From positions 1,736,001 through 1,800,000 of the forward strand of contig JACDQD010000106.1 in assembly GCA_019843655.1 (NCBI GenBank): a stretch of DNA of 64,000 bases. The letters are read 5' to 3'. The translations under genes and the position numbers were made by a program. This DNA comes from Lethocerus indicus (taxonomy: Eukaryota; Arthropoda; Insecta; Hemiptera; Belostomatidae). The notes beneath the pieces were generated by a model. The model was not told where the DNA came from, did not search any database, and worked only from the letters and a program-made list of their open reading frames with translations. This document shows positions 1-9,690 of this stretch, in pieces. The first letter of the stretch is position 1, and the number at the start of each line of letters is the position of its first letter.

Positions 1-1507
1 AAAGTGGAGACAGGCTTCGAAATGCCTGCTCGACTAAGGCGAATCACAGGTATTGCGTTTCTAGGCAAGAAACGTATCTCTTGTTTGCCCTTAGTCAGTC
101 TGATTTCGATTAGAATACGCTTGGTTGGCGGGATATTTCCAAAATTACGGGACTGACACAGAAACGAGCCAAGGTCTTTGACTATTACGCAAATCCGATA
201 ACCTGGTTTCGTTTACACGAAAATTTTGGAAACAAGGCGGTCCCATTGTTGTGTTTAAGAAATATTTATAGACCTCTCGGGGATTTTAAGTACTGGACAT
301 TGTAAAAAATTCAACGGAGGCAAGTGTTTTAAAACGGAACAACCAGATGTATTTATTATTACCGTATTAGACATGGACGTAAATATTTTGACGTATCCGA
401 AGTTACTTGGTTCTGAGATGTACTTGGACCGAACTCTGTTTGGTAAATGATGTTTCATAAACATACAAAAGGAGCCAATTCAATATTTATTATCTGGTCG
501 ATGAAATTAGGTACTGACAACAATTTTAGACAAATGAATTCGAATTTTTAAAAATTTTTCTTTTTATACGCTCTCATTCACTTCTGAAGAACCAATAGTC
601 CATAGATCGTTGAGGACCTTCACAGATTATATATTAATGTAATCGTTTATATCTTCCTTTTAGAAAATATTCCGGGCGAAAATTAATTGTATTATTTTCT
701 TAGTAATAAAAAAAAATAAATACTAAGACAGGTCATTCTGTGAGTAAATTTGTAATTGTGTAGTAGGATTAGGGTTCTTTTCAGTATCAGAATTGTAGGA
801 CTTTCCAATTAAGAGAAGAAAAAGTGTAAGGAATTAAGTTTATTGGTAATCCCAACTTTTCTTTGTTGGATGAAAAGGATGGGAAATTCAATATCCCACT
901 ATCCATATTTAAATTTTAGATATTAGGAAGCGGGTCTGTGGTGAGAAGAGCCTGAAGAAAGGCATGACAGCCGATAACGTATGCTTAACAGATCAGCTCA
1001 AAGGACTAATAAAAATACCCGTATATCAAAAGTGCGTCTTGTACTTTGAAAAACGACAAACGAGGAGAGTAACAGATGAATTGGGCGATTCGGCCGCATA
1101 TAACCTCCCGTGTCGAACGAATGTCACAAGACGACCCGGGTCGAGGGGGGATCTTTTGTAACGCTCATCCTTCGACAAATGCCAACTCCGACTAAATTGC
1201 ATCCTGCGGGCCTAAGGACTAACTCTGGGGGAAATGAACTTGTGGCATTTTGACGAAACTTACGAAGGATTAATATTGCGTTTCGATGAATTCCGAACAC
1301 GGCGCAGACAAGGAACAATGACACTACACTTTCAAAACAAAATGGCACTCCGGCTTTTCTGCAACATGAAACCTCGTAGGTAGGTCGCGTTTAAAGCGGT
1401 ATCATAGAATGGGAATTTGTCGAAATAAGTCTGCGTTTATCGGTGTGATGAAGTGCGTGTGGCGGAGGACGCGTGGGAACGAAGCCGCCTAGATAGGGAG
1501 GGAAGAG
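1..1507. other. Noncoding DNA, no gene seen
   Basis: The first 960 bases are AT-rich with T and A runs and hold nothing I can support. From about 960 the sequence becomes more CpG-rich. Short open frames on both strands overlap there, but none has a recognisable motif or flanking splice signals. I see no RNA gene or repeat. Confidence 0.6.
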
Positions 1508-1767
1508 ATGGTGGGCAAACGGAGCGGGAGCCCGGCCGGCCACTCAGGTTATTGGCTTCACCCACCCACACCGACATCCACTTATTCCGCCGACTCGTCC
1601 CCCTCTGACTACCTCCGTCGACGGCAACACTACGATATCCCTAATCGAAAAAAACTATCGAGAAAACAGAAAATCGGAAACAGAAACGGAAGCCGGGACT
1701 GGAGGCTCCGGAGAGCGTTCAGAGCTGTGGGAAGCTCGCGGAGCCCCGAGATAAAAGATATTCTCAG
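1508..1767 (+). CDS. Candidate first coding exon, function unknown
   Basis: An ATG at 1508 opens a frame that runs without a stop to 1771. A good splice donor (CTCAG|GTAAAA, GT at 1768-1769) would end the exon at 1767 after 86 codons plus two bases. The predicted peptide is basic and Ser/Pro-rich at its start (HPPTPTSTYSADSSPSDYL), then rich in Arg and Lys. I recognise no domain, signal peptide or membrane segment. The leftover phase would fit an exon beginning at 2540 in the second terminal segment downstream, but a fit of phase alone has a one-in-three chance. A GC box and NRF-1-like palindrome lie about 60 bases after the donor, so the region may be promoter-proximal. An open frame of this length in CpG-rich DNA can also arise by chance, so this is a hypothesis. 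Confidence 0.22.
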
Positions 1768-1828
1768 GTAAAATTCGGGTAATCAGAGGAGGAGGTCACT
1801 TCCTAGTTGTCCCCCCTTTACCCGCACA

Positions 1829-1848
1829 GGGGCGGGGGGCGCATGCGC
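1829..1848. promoter_or_regulatory. GC box adjoining an NRF-1/Ewg-like palindrome
   Basis: The run GGGGCGGGGGG (1829-1839) is a Sp1/KLF-type GC box. It abuts GCGCATGCGC (1839-1848), the perfect palindrome bound by vertebrate NRF-1 and its insect counterpart Ewg. The surrounding 130 bases are CpG-dense with C and G runs. Together these resemble a housekeeping-type CpG promoter. I cannot see a start site, and the assignment rests on motif identity alone. Confidence 0.35.
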
Positions 1849-1940
1849 GACCCGAACCCCCCCTCCGGCATGCCTCAGGTTTGCCCCGTCGGTAAATTTC
1901 CCTCTTCGACGATCCGGCATCGTAACACGGCTTCATTCGT

Positions 1941-2355
1941 GGTCACCATAAAGTTAAGATTGTAAACGTATATTTTCTTCTTATACTTGTGTATACGTGA
2001 GGCGGAGCTACATTCTCATTTTTAATTTTTTTTTTAATTTCTCGTAATTTTTTAGTCAAAAAAATATCGAAATATAATAGAAAACGTCCAATAGAGCGGG
2101 TTTATTGGTAATGTCCGTGGTTAATGTCTTAAATAGGGGCTGTAGCGCCGGAACGGAGACGGTACGGGAGCCGGTGCCAGAAAACGGGACGTGACTACGG
2201 GTAGTGCGGGGAAATTCCGCGCGGTGCGGGTGGCCAACCTGGAACCGGTGTAGGATACCCGTGCCCCGGCCGGTCCAACAGTGTAGTCTGTTCCGAGTCT
2301 CATACCTGTTCGGAGCTCCTCTAGCCTTCTAACTTCTTTCTCGTTCGGTATCTCC
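1941..2355. other. Intron-like or intergenic spacer
   Basis: The first part (to about 2100) is AT-rich with T runs. The second part (2120-2300) is CpG-rich and open on the minus strand, without recognisable content. The last 30 bases form a pyrimidine tract leading to a TAG at 2359-2361, which would suit a splice acceptor for the next feature. Confidence 0.4.
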
Positions 2356-2361
2356 GTGTAG

Positions 2362-2421
2362 ATCTCTCTTCAAGTTTCAATCATGGGACCCGACACCCTC
2401 GACCCGACCGGTCTCTATTGA
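2362..2421 (+). CDS. Candidate alternative terminal exon A, ends PDTLDPTGLY-stop
   Basis: A pyrimidine-rich stretch and TAG (2359-2361) precede a frame reading ISLQVSIM, then G, then PDTLDPTGLY and a TGA at 2419-2421. The TAG is itself in frame, so this segment can be coding only if it is spliced in or started from the ATG at 2383. About 180 bases downstream, segment B ends in PDQLDPTGLY followed by TAG. Over the last eleven codons, nine amino acids and the stop signal are shared. Five shared codons (Pro, Leu, Thr, Leu, Tyr) are spelled differently, and the stops are TGA versus TAG. That pattern suggests duplicated terminal exons kept by selection on the protein. I do not know which protein ends this way, and no upstream exon of matching phase is visible in the window. 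Confidence 0.4.
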   Translation: MSLQVSIMGPDTLDPTGLY

Positions 2422-2539
2422 GAGAACGCATTCGACGCTCAAGTTGGCAAGTTTCCGCACTCGACGACCTAATCGGGTGTCACATTACGACGACGGCAAA
2501 GTCACCGGTTTATTATTATTTTCGAATCGACGACTCGAG

Positions 2540-2603
2540 TTCTAACGACACAACGAAGATGATGACACCACCGGACCAGTTGGACCCGACGGGTCTTTAC
2601 TAG
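2540..2603 (+). CDS. Candidate alternative terminal exon B, ends PDQLDPTGLY-stop
   Basis: The frame reads SNDTTKMMTPPDQLDPTGLY and ends in TAG at 2601-2603. It is the partner of segment A, sharing the C-terminal LDPTGLY and the preceding PD. Two acceptors are possible. One is CTCGAG ending at 2539, after a T-rich stretch, which would complete a split Ser codon and match the phase of the donor at 1768. The other is AAG ending at 2558, in phase 0, with a good branch-point-like CTAAC 13 bases upstream. The frame is open further upstream to 2418, so it could also be part of a longer exon. A weaker third resemblance (SPDTLPYW) occurs near 2680 without a stop. The family is unknown. Confidence 0.4.
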
Positions 2604-2772
2604 ACTCGCGTTGGTCGCTCGTGGATCGCCCAGATCGGAGCAGCCGCCGACCCCCGCCACTCTCGAGCAGCCCCACGCCTCGCCAGACACCCTTCCCTAC
2701 TGGCCAATTATGCATCGCTTATCTCCGGCCGAGTGCCGATGCTCTCAACAATTGACGACTCGGTCGCCATGG
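2604..2772 (+). other. Possible 5' leader ending ATGG|GTAAGT
   Basis: This CpG-rich stretch ends in GCCATGG at 2766-2772, immediately followed by GTAAGT. The ATG at 2769 is in strong initiation context and lies directly on a near-perfect splice donor (GT at 2773-2774). If real, the first coding exon would hold only the start codon plus one base. All three plus-strand frames are fairly open upstream, so a plain exon ending here is equally possible. No protein is recognised. Confidence 0.25.
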
Positions 2773-2808
2773 GTAAGTCCACTTACTTCCGCATTCTCTT
2801 TCCATTTC

Positions 2809-2871
2809 ACTCTCTCGCTCTCGCTCTCACTCTCACTCTCTCCGTCTTCGTCTACGTTTCTCTTTCTCTCG
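2809..2871 (+). repeat. Imperfect (CT)n / CTCTCG microsatellite
   Basis: The stretch is made of CTCTCG, CTCTCA and CTCTCT units, interrupted once by CCGTCTTCGTCTACG. It follows the strong donor at 2773 by about 40 bases and could act as a pyrimidine tract within an intron. Confidence 0.7.
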
Positions 2872-3386
2872 ACGATTCGTCTCGGCTCTATCCGTCCGCC
2901 CGTCTCGCCCGGCCTATAAATTTTATATTTCCTGTGCACGTATCGCCTCATACCCGTTCTGAATGGGGGGACGGTGAATGACGGAAGTCCCTACTTGAGC
3001 CACTTTAGGCCACCGTCTCCGCTAAACTCTCTTAAGTCACTTGACGGGCGATTACCTCATAAAGGACCTCCTTCCGCTCGGCCAGTCATATCCCACAGAA
3101 AAGACTACTAACGAGATTCTAGTTTTTTTACAAAATTTTTTCAGCTGCAACATAGTTTTCCTACACTGAATTGTTGACAATAAATTCAACGAATATATTT
3201 ATATATGTATGTATATATATACTTATATATAATGAGAATTTTGTTGTAAATCGAGCATCTACCAATTGGCTCATAACTCACTCAGTTATCTGGTTTCGCA
3301 CGTGATTGAAAAAAAAGAGTCCGTTATTGTTAACGTTTTGTATGTTATCGGTGTTTAATTTTTAAGTAGAATTTCTGAATTGCGAT
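2872..3386. other. Noncoding spacer with TA-rich tract
   Basis: No gene is visible. An interrupted TATA/TATG-rich tract sits at about 3193-3232. The rest is ordinary AT-rich sequence. Confidence 0.6.
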
Positions 3387-3875
3387 ATGGGTGTATTAGA
3401 GTGTATTATGGGCCGGTTATGGGGGTCGGGTGGAGCCAAGGTGAGTGGACTCCGATTAAGGAATGCGGGGCATGACCCAAATAGGGAGGGGCGGTCCGCT
3501 CTCTCCTTCACCACCGCCTCACACCACCCCTTTCTGGCACCCTCGATAAGGGGGAGGTGGAAGCTATTCGGCGAGAAGCCCCCGAGGGGGGCGGGTTGGG
3601 CAAGATCATGTCCGAGACCTTCGCGTGAGCCGCGGAACCGTTTCACGCCGTTCAATTATTTCTTGGCCCGGCAGACGTTCTCCGCCGTGTTTACACACAC
3701 CGCCAGTTCCCAAATCGGTAGAATCTCGAGCCCGCTTTTAAAAGGCCGCTATTCGAGATCATCATCATGCGACATTTTACCTTCATACGTATCGCACAGT
3801 CGTCAGACAAATATCGCGGCCTATCGCCATCCTAATGTTTGCAGAAAATGTAGGTCACGAGTTATAACGTTTTAA
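3387..3875 (+). CDS. 162-codon open frame, possible exon, unrecognised
   Basis: The frame starts with ATG at 3387 and reads MGVLECIMGRLWGSGGAK, then meets an excellent splice donor, AAG|GTGAGT, near 3440. It also stays open to 3875, and the minus strand is open over 3362-3655, which points to CpG-rich, stop-poor DNA rather than a real long gene. The predicted peptide is rich in Arg, Ser and Pro with no domain I know. If anything here is coding, the short segment 3387 to the donor is the better candidate. Chance is a serious alternative. Confidence 0.15.
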   Translation: MGVLECIMGRLWGSGGAKVSGLRLRNAGHDPNREGRSALSFTTASHHPFLAPSIRGRWKLFGEKPPRGAGWARSCPRPSREPRNRFTPFNYFLARQTFSAVFTHTASSQIGRISSPLLKGRYSRSSSCDILPSYVSHSRQTNIAAYRHPNVCRKCRSRVITF

Positions 3876-5150
3876 AATTCTTGTAATTCAATCATATATT
3901 AATTAGTAAGTAGTCGGATTTTCAACCTAGGGCCTCAGAATTAGAGTACTTTTCCTTCTCTACTACTTTTCATTTAATTCGCAACATAGAAAGGTAATAC
4001 CTATGCCATTATTTTGACAGACCAAATTATTAATACGACTAGTTCTAAGGCGTGTTTGGTTCGAGAGAGGGGAGGACCAGAAATTTATGAAAGTGTTTTT
4101 AACCATTTGACATTTGAAGAATCGGTTAAAAAAACCTCCACGTAAAATGGCCAACTAGAAAGTCGACCCAGTTTCCTTCGATCTACCGCTCTATATCTCA
4201 ACAGCAGGTTGTGGTAGGGAACTGATCTGGATAGAGAACGAAATTATCCTTAAGGGACAGACTAACACGACCGCTGTTCATTCCTATCGGTGTGCCCTCA
4301 TTATTAATGGGCCTGTCATAGGCTTGCGTTAAACTCGGCGCAGTTATGTAAGTCGGACTGGAGAAGCCGTAGGTTGAATTATACGTTAAGTAACCCGAAG
4401 TATTTGCTTTAATCGAGGAGATAACATTCCGCGTTGCGTAAGATGAGTTTTTTTATATAAATGTTTTATAACCGTGCAATTACGGCGGCCTATCGAATGG
4501 GAAATAAATCGCCAGAGAGAATCACAATAATCCGTCGGTTAAAAGGGGTCGTCAAACGGTCGTGGTAGAAATCCCGCAATAAGTATACCGTCAGTTGCCT
4601 CTAATTTATGGAAGATGCCCGACAGTCATCCGCGTCTTTAGCGCCTCTAGCTCCAGCCGAAGAAAGTGTGTTTATTTTGAAATTACCATTTTCGAATTCC
4701 AGAAGTAGTGTTCTGGGTTCAAAGAGACCGTCGGGTATGTTCTCTGTTGTGTAAGGTCAACGGAAATAGGACTCTGATGGGACAGGGGAATGCGTGTCAC
4801 CGTGTAAGATTCGTTATCGGGATGATGTGGTGGTGGGCAGGGCGGAGGAGGGGTGGAAGGGTTATGTGCCAGTGGGTCGCAGCCCCTTCCCCTTATTTGA
4901 CCCACTAAACTGCATAGGCCTAGCCGAGCACTGCCGATGCACCCTTTCGTCGAATGTCACCTATACTCGGGTTAAGAAATTAATTTTATTTTAATCTCCT
5001 CCAGGGTTTAGGTTTATGCGGCGCGTTTATAACTCTATATTACAAATATCCGATAACTTCACTTTTTATTAGTTCATAATTTTGGCGACTATATCAAACG
5101 ACTTTTGTGATTAGGGAATGAGAACACTCGCTTCGTCCTCAGTGGGAAGA
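3876..5150. other. Noncoding DNA, nothing supported
   Basis: AT-rich sequence with one G/T-rich purine patch near 4810-4860. Short overlapping open frames on both strands lack motifs and splice signals. I see no RNA gene or mobile element. Confidence 0.6.
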
Positions 5151-5640
5151 CTAAATTGGCTCGTTTGTTCTCTCTTGATATTCATCTCGATGCCGCGATA
5201 CCGGTCGGCGGTGTGCCGGGCAGAAAATTCTAATTTTTCGACTTCGCGCTAATTTAGATTCCTCGTCCGTCTGCCGGCGCTTATTCGGCGGCGACCTCGC
5301 GGAATGCCCGTAAGAAGACGAAGAAAAAGGAAAAATAAGTAGCCCGGTGGAAACCAGGAAAGAAAGACTGTCTGTGTATGGGGTTGGGGGAACACCTGTG
5401 CGGGGGTCGCTTCCTCGATGCTATCTGACGGGCCGATATTATTCAGGGGCGCGGGCCCGGCTCGAGACAAAAGAGAGAGAGACGCGTATTCGAATTCAGG
5501 CTGCGAGGGCCCCCGCCAAGTTTTGGGACCGCAGCCACAAGATAATCATTTGGGAACCCCCCCCCCCCTCAGCCCACCTCAGCCGAATTCTCTTTTAGCG
5601 AAGGTCAGAAAAATCGTGCCTTGATTTACTATAACTAGTA
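5151..5640. other. CpG-rich island with a C12 tract
   Basis: A GC-rich block with open frames on both strands and a run of twelve C residues at 5557-5568. No domain or splice-bounded exon is visible. It may be an unmethylated or regulatory island, but I see no specific promoter motif. Confidence 0.4.
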
Positions 5641-6160
5641 TCTTGGGAGTAATATTAATAACACCCCTGTTTACACAATACGAGTAAATATCATGAAAGG
5701 TACTGCAAACAGTTTATAATAAAAAATTAGTACGGGTCCATTTACTGTTCGCTATTGCTACAGCGCTATTGATTGCACGCTACTGTGTTAGGCCTAATTC
5801 GCCAGTGGTGTTATAGCGTTAGATTTTGAAAAAATGAACGCTTACACCCGGCCTCTCAAATCCTCCGGGACTTATCGTTGTGTTTAGGTTTATCGGTTTG
5901 ATCCGGGGGCGGTGATATTTAATTATGTGGGAGATGCTATATATTTCCAGTAGATGGAAGAGCTAGGTCTTTTCTACCATCGTATTCTATTCATTTTTTA
6001 ACCTATTGGTTTTCCATTTATGACTACATTTAAGTGACATTTTAATGCGGGTAAAATTAGAATACTTTTTAATATTTATGGAAGACTGTCAAGGGTAGTA
6101 GAATAGCCGCTGTCGGGTCAGTCAACGACTAAAATGAACACCTGACCTAGCTTGTTATTG
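5641..6160. other. AT-rich spacer, nothing seen
   Basis: No gene, repeat or RNA structure stands out in this AT-rich stretch. Confidence 0.6.
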
Positions 6161-7050
6161 TAGGTTTGATATACGACTGTTGCGCTACGCGGAAGGGCAT
6201 TAACAGAGGGGCCCGTGACCCCACCGTATTAAGGGATGCTACAAAAACGTTCACAAAAACATCACCCTCGTTTCGGGGTTCCGTTACTCGAGTGTGGGTA
6301 CCGTTAGAGAACCACCCCCGAGTACACCGACCCCCGAAGAGCGACACCCTCACTCTCGGCCGACGTTTGTTTATATTCGCCACGCCCGCTTTTACACGGG
6401 GTCTTTTTCGTATATTTACGGCCCCGTGTCAATTCTGGGCTTATTGTCCTGTTCGAGTGGCAACGTCGAAACATTTCAAGAAGCGTCGAAGGATATGAGA
6501 AACGCCGAATCGTTTAGGAGACAGACAGCTCGGCCGCTTTGACCTTTTCGGAGGGCAATTATTCAGAATCGTGGAATATCACGTATGCCGTCCCGGCTCC
6601 GGCTTTCACCGTCCGACCGAGCTGTGAGGGAGGGAGGGGAGGGAGATTGCGATAAAGAACAGGCCCGCCTAACACAGATGAATAATCTGTAATGATCCCG
6701 CCGCATTCTCCACACTTCGATTTCTTCCGTCGGTTGTCATAATTCCAGAAAATCGGAATTAATCGTCGGTTAAGAAAACCTAAGATACCGTAATTTAAAA
6801 TGTTAATGGCTTCTGTAGGCTTTAGGCATTTTTCTGTAGGTAATAATCTTTGGAAATGAACGCTGTTGACATGTGTTACACCAGTCACTAGAGCGAGCGC
6901 GGTAGTGGGAGCTCGGCGCAATTTAGTGTATTGCGGGTCAGTATCTGCGAAAAAACGGCGCTCCCGTCAATCGCTCGCTTTTGACTTTCGTTCGGCCGTC
7001 GAGCGATCTTTCTCATTTCAGTTTCGCACGGATAAATTCGAATCTTGTTC
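6161..7050. other. CpG-rich island with mutually overlapping open frames
   Basis: Both strands are open for 80-120 codons at a time (for example 6166-6498 on plus and 6559-6921 on minus). This is typical of stop-poor GC-rich DNA. No frame has a known motif. A G-quadruplex motif lies inside at 6628. Confidence 0.4.
6628..6643 (+). other. G-quadruplex motif
   Basis: Four G runs separated by single A residues (GGGAGGGAGGGGAGGG) form a textbook short-loop quadruplex motif on the plus strand. Its position in a CpG-rich island suggests a regulatory role, but there is no direct evidence. Confidence 0.6.
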
Positions 7051-7051
7051 T

Positions 7052-7070
7052 ATGTATATATTTATATGTA

Positions 7071-7105
<35 letters not shown>
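7052..7105 (+). repeat. (TA)n microsatellite
   Basis: A nearly pure TA dinucleotide array, broken by TTTATATG and GTATATATG units at its left end. Such arrays are length-polymorphic and mark noncoding DNA. Confidence 0.9.
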
Positions 7106-7109
<4 letters not shown>

Positions 7110-7120
7110 ATATATAAATG

Positions 7121-8110
7121 AACCGAATCGGTATTCCTGAAATGGATGTTTATAGGGATTATACGAAGGGAGGGGACGAATCATTTACTCACGTTTCTAT
7201 TATAACCGTTGTCGGAAATAGTTTTTCGTTTATTAATAGGACCGCGATCCGTAGACCGGTTACCGGCGGAATACGAGCGTTCGCGTGTAAATAGGAAGGC
7301 CGATGAAGCACCGAGGAGGAGGTCCGAGAGAGCCTCCCGCCGGGAATGTATTCGAGGAATGTATCGGGTCGAAAAAGCCGAGTGGGGTGACCGAGAGTGG
7401 GGGAGAAGCGGCCCGGGGTCGACGAACCCTCGAGGTGATGACCCAGTGCTGGCAACCTTGTCACTTCCGCCACTGACCTACACACACGCACAACCTCCTT
7501 ATCGCTCTTACCATAGCCCGCCCCTACCCCCTCCCGGTATTTAGCCGTCGGCTTCCTTTAATTCCACGGTCGGGTCGTATTTGTTCTCGGTCCCCAAACC
7601 TGTACCATAAGAGGGCGCCCATCGCCGGGGATTCGGAATTTCGAATCCGTAAGGGTCCGGTAATTAACGATCGAGGGGGAAGCCTCGCCGGCCTTATTTT
7701 TGATCCGTTTTCGTTGGTTTTCGTCCCGGTGCAGTGATCGTTTTTCGCGGCGAATTTTTGGGTGAGACTTTTTTGTCGGAAGAGGGGACGAGGGTTGGAG
7801 ACGTTCCCGAAAATTGTACTTCCTATTTTTGAAGGTGACCTCTGGCCGAGTAGTGCCGGTTGAGGCGAGCAGCGCGGCCTGCCGGCCGGTTTCGGTAAGG
7901 CTCTGTTGGGAGGTCGACGACCCGCGGCGACCCCGACTCTGGCACACACGCGCCCACCGGCACACGGTACCATGGCATAGACCATTACGCGCTAGAGGCT
8001 CACGTACGCGGTGGCCGTCCGTCCCCAAGTATAACTTTCAATTTCGTACCCCACGACTCGCCTATTAACACGGTTTCCTTCTTAAAGGTGGGGGGGGGGT
8101 GTGCAGTACT
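7121..8110. other. CpG-rich island ending in a G10 tract
   Basis: The block is GC-rich and open on both strands, with two overlapping minus-strand frames of 153 and 156 codons and a plus-strand frame of 111 codons. Overlap of this kind means at most one could be real, and none shows a domain. A run of ten G residues lies at 8090-8099. Confidence 0.4.
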
Positions 8111-9480
8111 CGCCCTACACTACTGGTCTCGAGGACACGAAAATAATAAGGACGCGTTTAGGCTTAAGATTACGTTTGGGCTTGATGTCGGGCCTTGGTG
8201 TCGACCTCAGGGCAGCGGGCAATTTAGTTAGTAGACCGAGGCCAATAATAATAATAGCGTCTCTCTGTTGACGAAACTGCGGAGGGAGTTTTATTTAATT
8301 TTAACGATTTATGATTTCTAACGACCCGACGACTATGTCGGTAATAAAATTTGGAGCCGAAGAGGGTGGCTCGACGATAGAACTGGTTTGATAGCCCAAC
8401 GCTTCCCGAACTCGTTCCGAACGTATATTTTACACCACCTTTCGTGATGACGAGGAGCGCATAACTTTATCCGATACTTTACCGCCTCTCGGGTTGTTCA
8501 TCCCCAGTGATAAATCTTCCTTTGGTCATCCCCGCTTGCCTTCTTCGGTCGGAAACCCTTCGTGTTTAATATTAGTACATTATGTAGATCAGGTCGGGTT
8601 CGTTTTTTTTTAAATTTTAAAAATGGGAGGACGCCGATATGTCGTGTTCAGGGTGGATACGAGTAAATTCCCGGCCCATTTATGATGTGTGAGCTCCGAT
8701 TTCGAAAGTTGTTTTCGGGCGGTCTTGCTCTTTGTTTTGAATCGGACCCCCTCCACGAATCGCGACGCCGTGAAAGTTGTTTTCTATAAAATGGTTGTGG
8801 CCGACAAACTTTCGCCGGGCGACCTCATATTTCGAGGTGCCCCGCTCCGCGTCTAACCGCCCTGCGTCAATGTCGATTCAGCGTCAGTTTGTCTCGAATA
8901 CAGCTCCTTAAAAGCCGCTTATCCTGTCTATGTAAAATAGGAAATCGAACGTGGACAAATAGCCCGCAGGAACGAGGGCGTGTCTCTCGGCGGTCGACCC
9001 ACGCCCGACCGGAAGTCCGAACGTCCCTTCCACGATATCCGGTAACCGGTTCTGACTGCTTAGCGGGAGCTCTCCCTTCTCGGACGACTTAAGAACGAAC
9101 TGGTTGAAACTGTCAGATATAGTGAACAATGGCCCTCCCTCCAAGTTAGCCGTTATCAACTCCGTTCCTGACACTTATAAAAAACGTGTTTGTAGAGGTG
9201 TTCAAGTGGGAAAAACAATATTGTAGCCGAGACATTACATAAACAAAGCGCAATACTATTATTAGTGTTATAATTATCGGGGAGAGTCTGTCCACCGCCG
9301 ACAACTGGTATTTTTCGGAACTAATTCTTCGACTCCCCTTTTCTCCATTTATTCTTTCAGCTCCCGTCTCTTCTTTCTTGCTTCAATCTTCACCCGCTGG
9401 TAGAATAGTGTACCTCTGAGATTTATGGGTTGGTTAAAAACTCGTTGTGTTTGACAGCGTCGTCGGATAATTATATATTT
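8111..9480. other. Noncoding DNA, nothing supported
   Basis: Mixed composition with several TA-rich and CpG-rich patches. I see no exon with splice signals, RNA gene or repeat. Confidence 0.6.
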
Positions 9481-9508
9481 TCTGAGGAGAAAAGCGTGCT
9501 CAGTTGAC

Positions 9509-9530
9509 TCTTAGGCGAGTGCGCCTAAGA
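9509..9530 (+). other. Perfect 9-bp hairpin with 4-nt loop
   Basis: TCTTAGGCG (9509-9517) is the exact reverse complement of CGCCTAAGA (9522-9530), with AGTG as the loop. It lies 100 bases before a more complex structure. There is no T tract, so it is not a terminator. It could be a protein-binding palindrome or chance. Confidence 0.4.
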
Positions 9531-9627
9531 TGTTTCGGCGGTCAGATCTCGCACTCGCGTCGGATGTTTTAAATTTTTACGTTTGCCGCAATGCATTATG
9601 CGGGCAATTAAAATTCTTATATCGAGC

Positions 9628-9680
9628 GGAGGCCGCGCGATTAAAATTCTCGGCTGCGACCTCCGGCCTCCCGAGAATTT
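9628..9680 (+). other. Compact interlocking stems (potential H-type pseudoknot)
   Basis: GGAGGCCG (9628-9635) pairs exactly with CGGCCTCC (9664-9671). AAATTCTCGG (9644-9653) pairs exactly with CCGAGAATTT (9671-9680). The second stem's left arm lies inside the first stem and its right arm outside, so the two interlock, sharing only base 9671. A near-repeat of the second left arm (AATTAAAATTC) occurs 30 bases upstream at 9607. The same words AATTAAAATTC and GCGACCT recur close together near 34700. No RNA family is recognised. Confidence 0.35.
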
Positions 9681-9690
9681 CAAAATTTAC

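Noticed and set aside
7524..8028. Two long overlapping minus-strand open frames (153 and 156 codons)
   Set aside because: They overlap each other almost entirely in different frames, in CpG-rich stop-poor DNA with a G10 run nearby. The peptides are Arg/Pro-rich without motifs.
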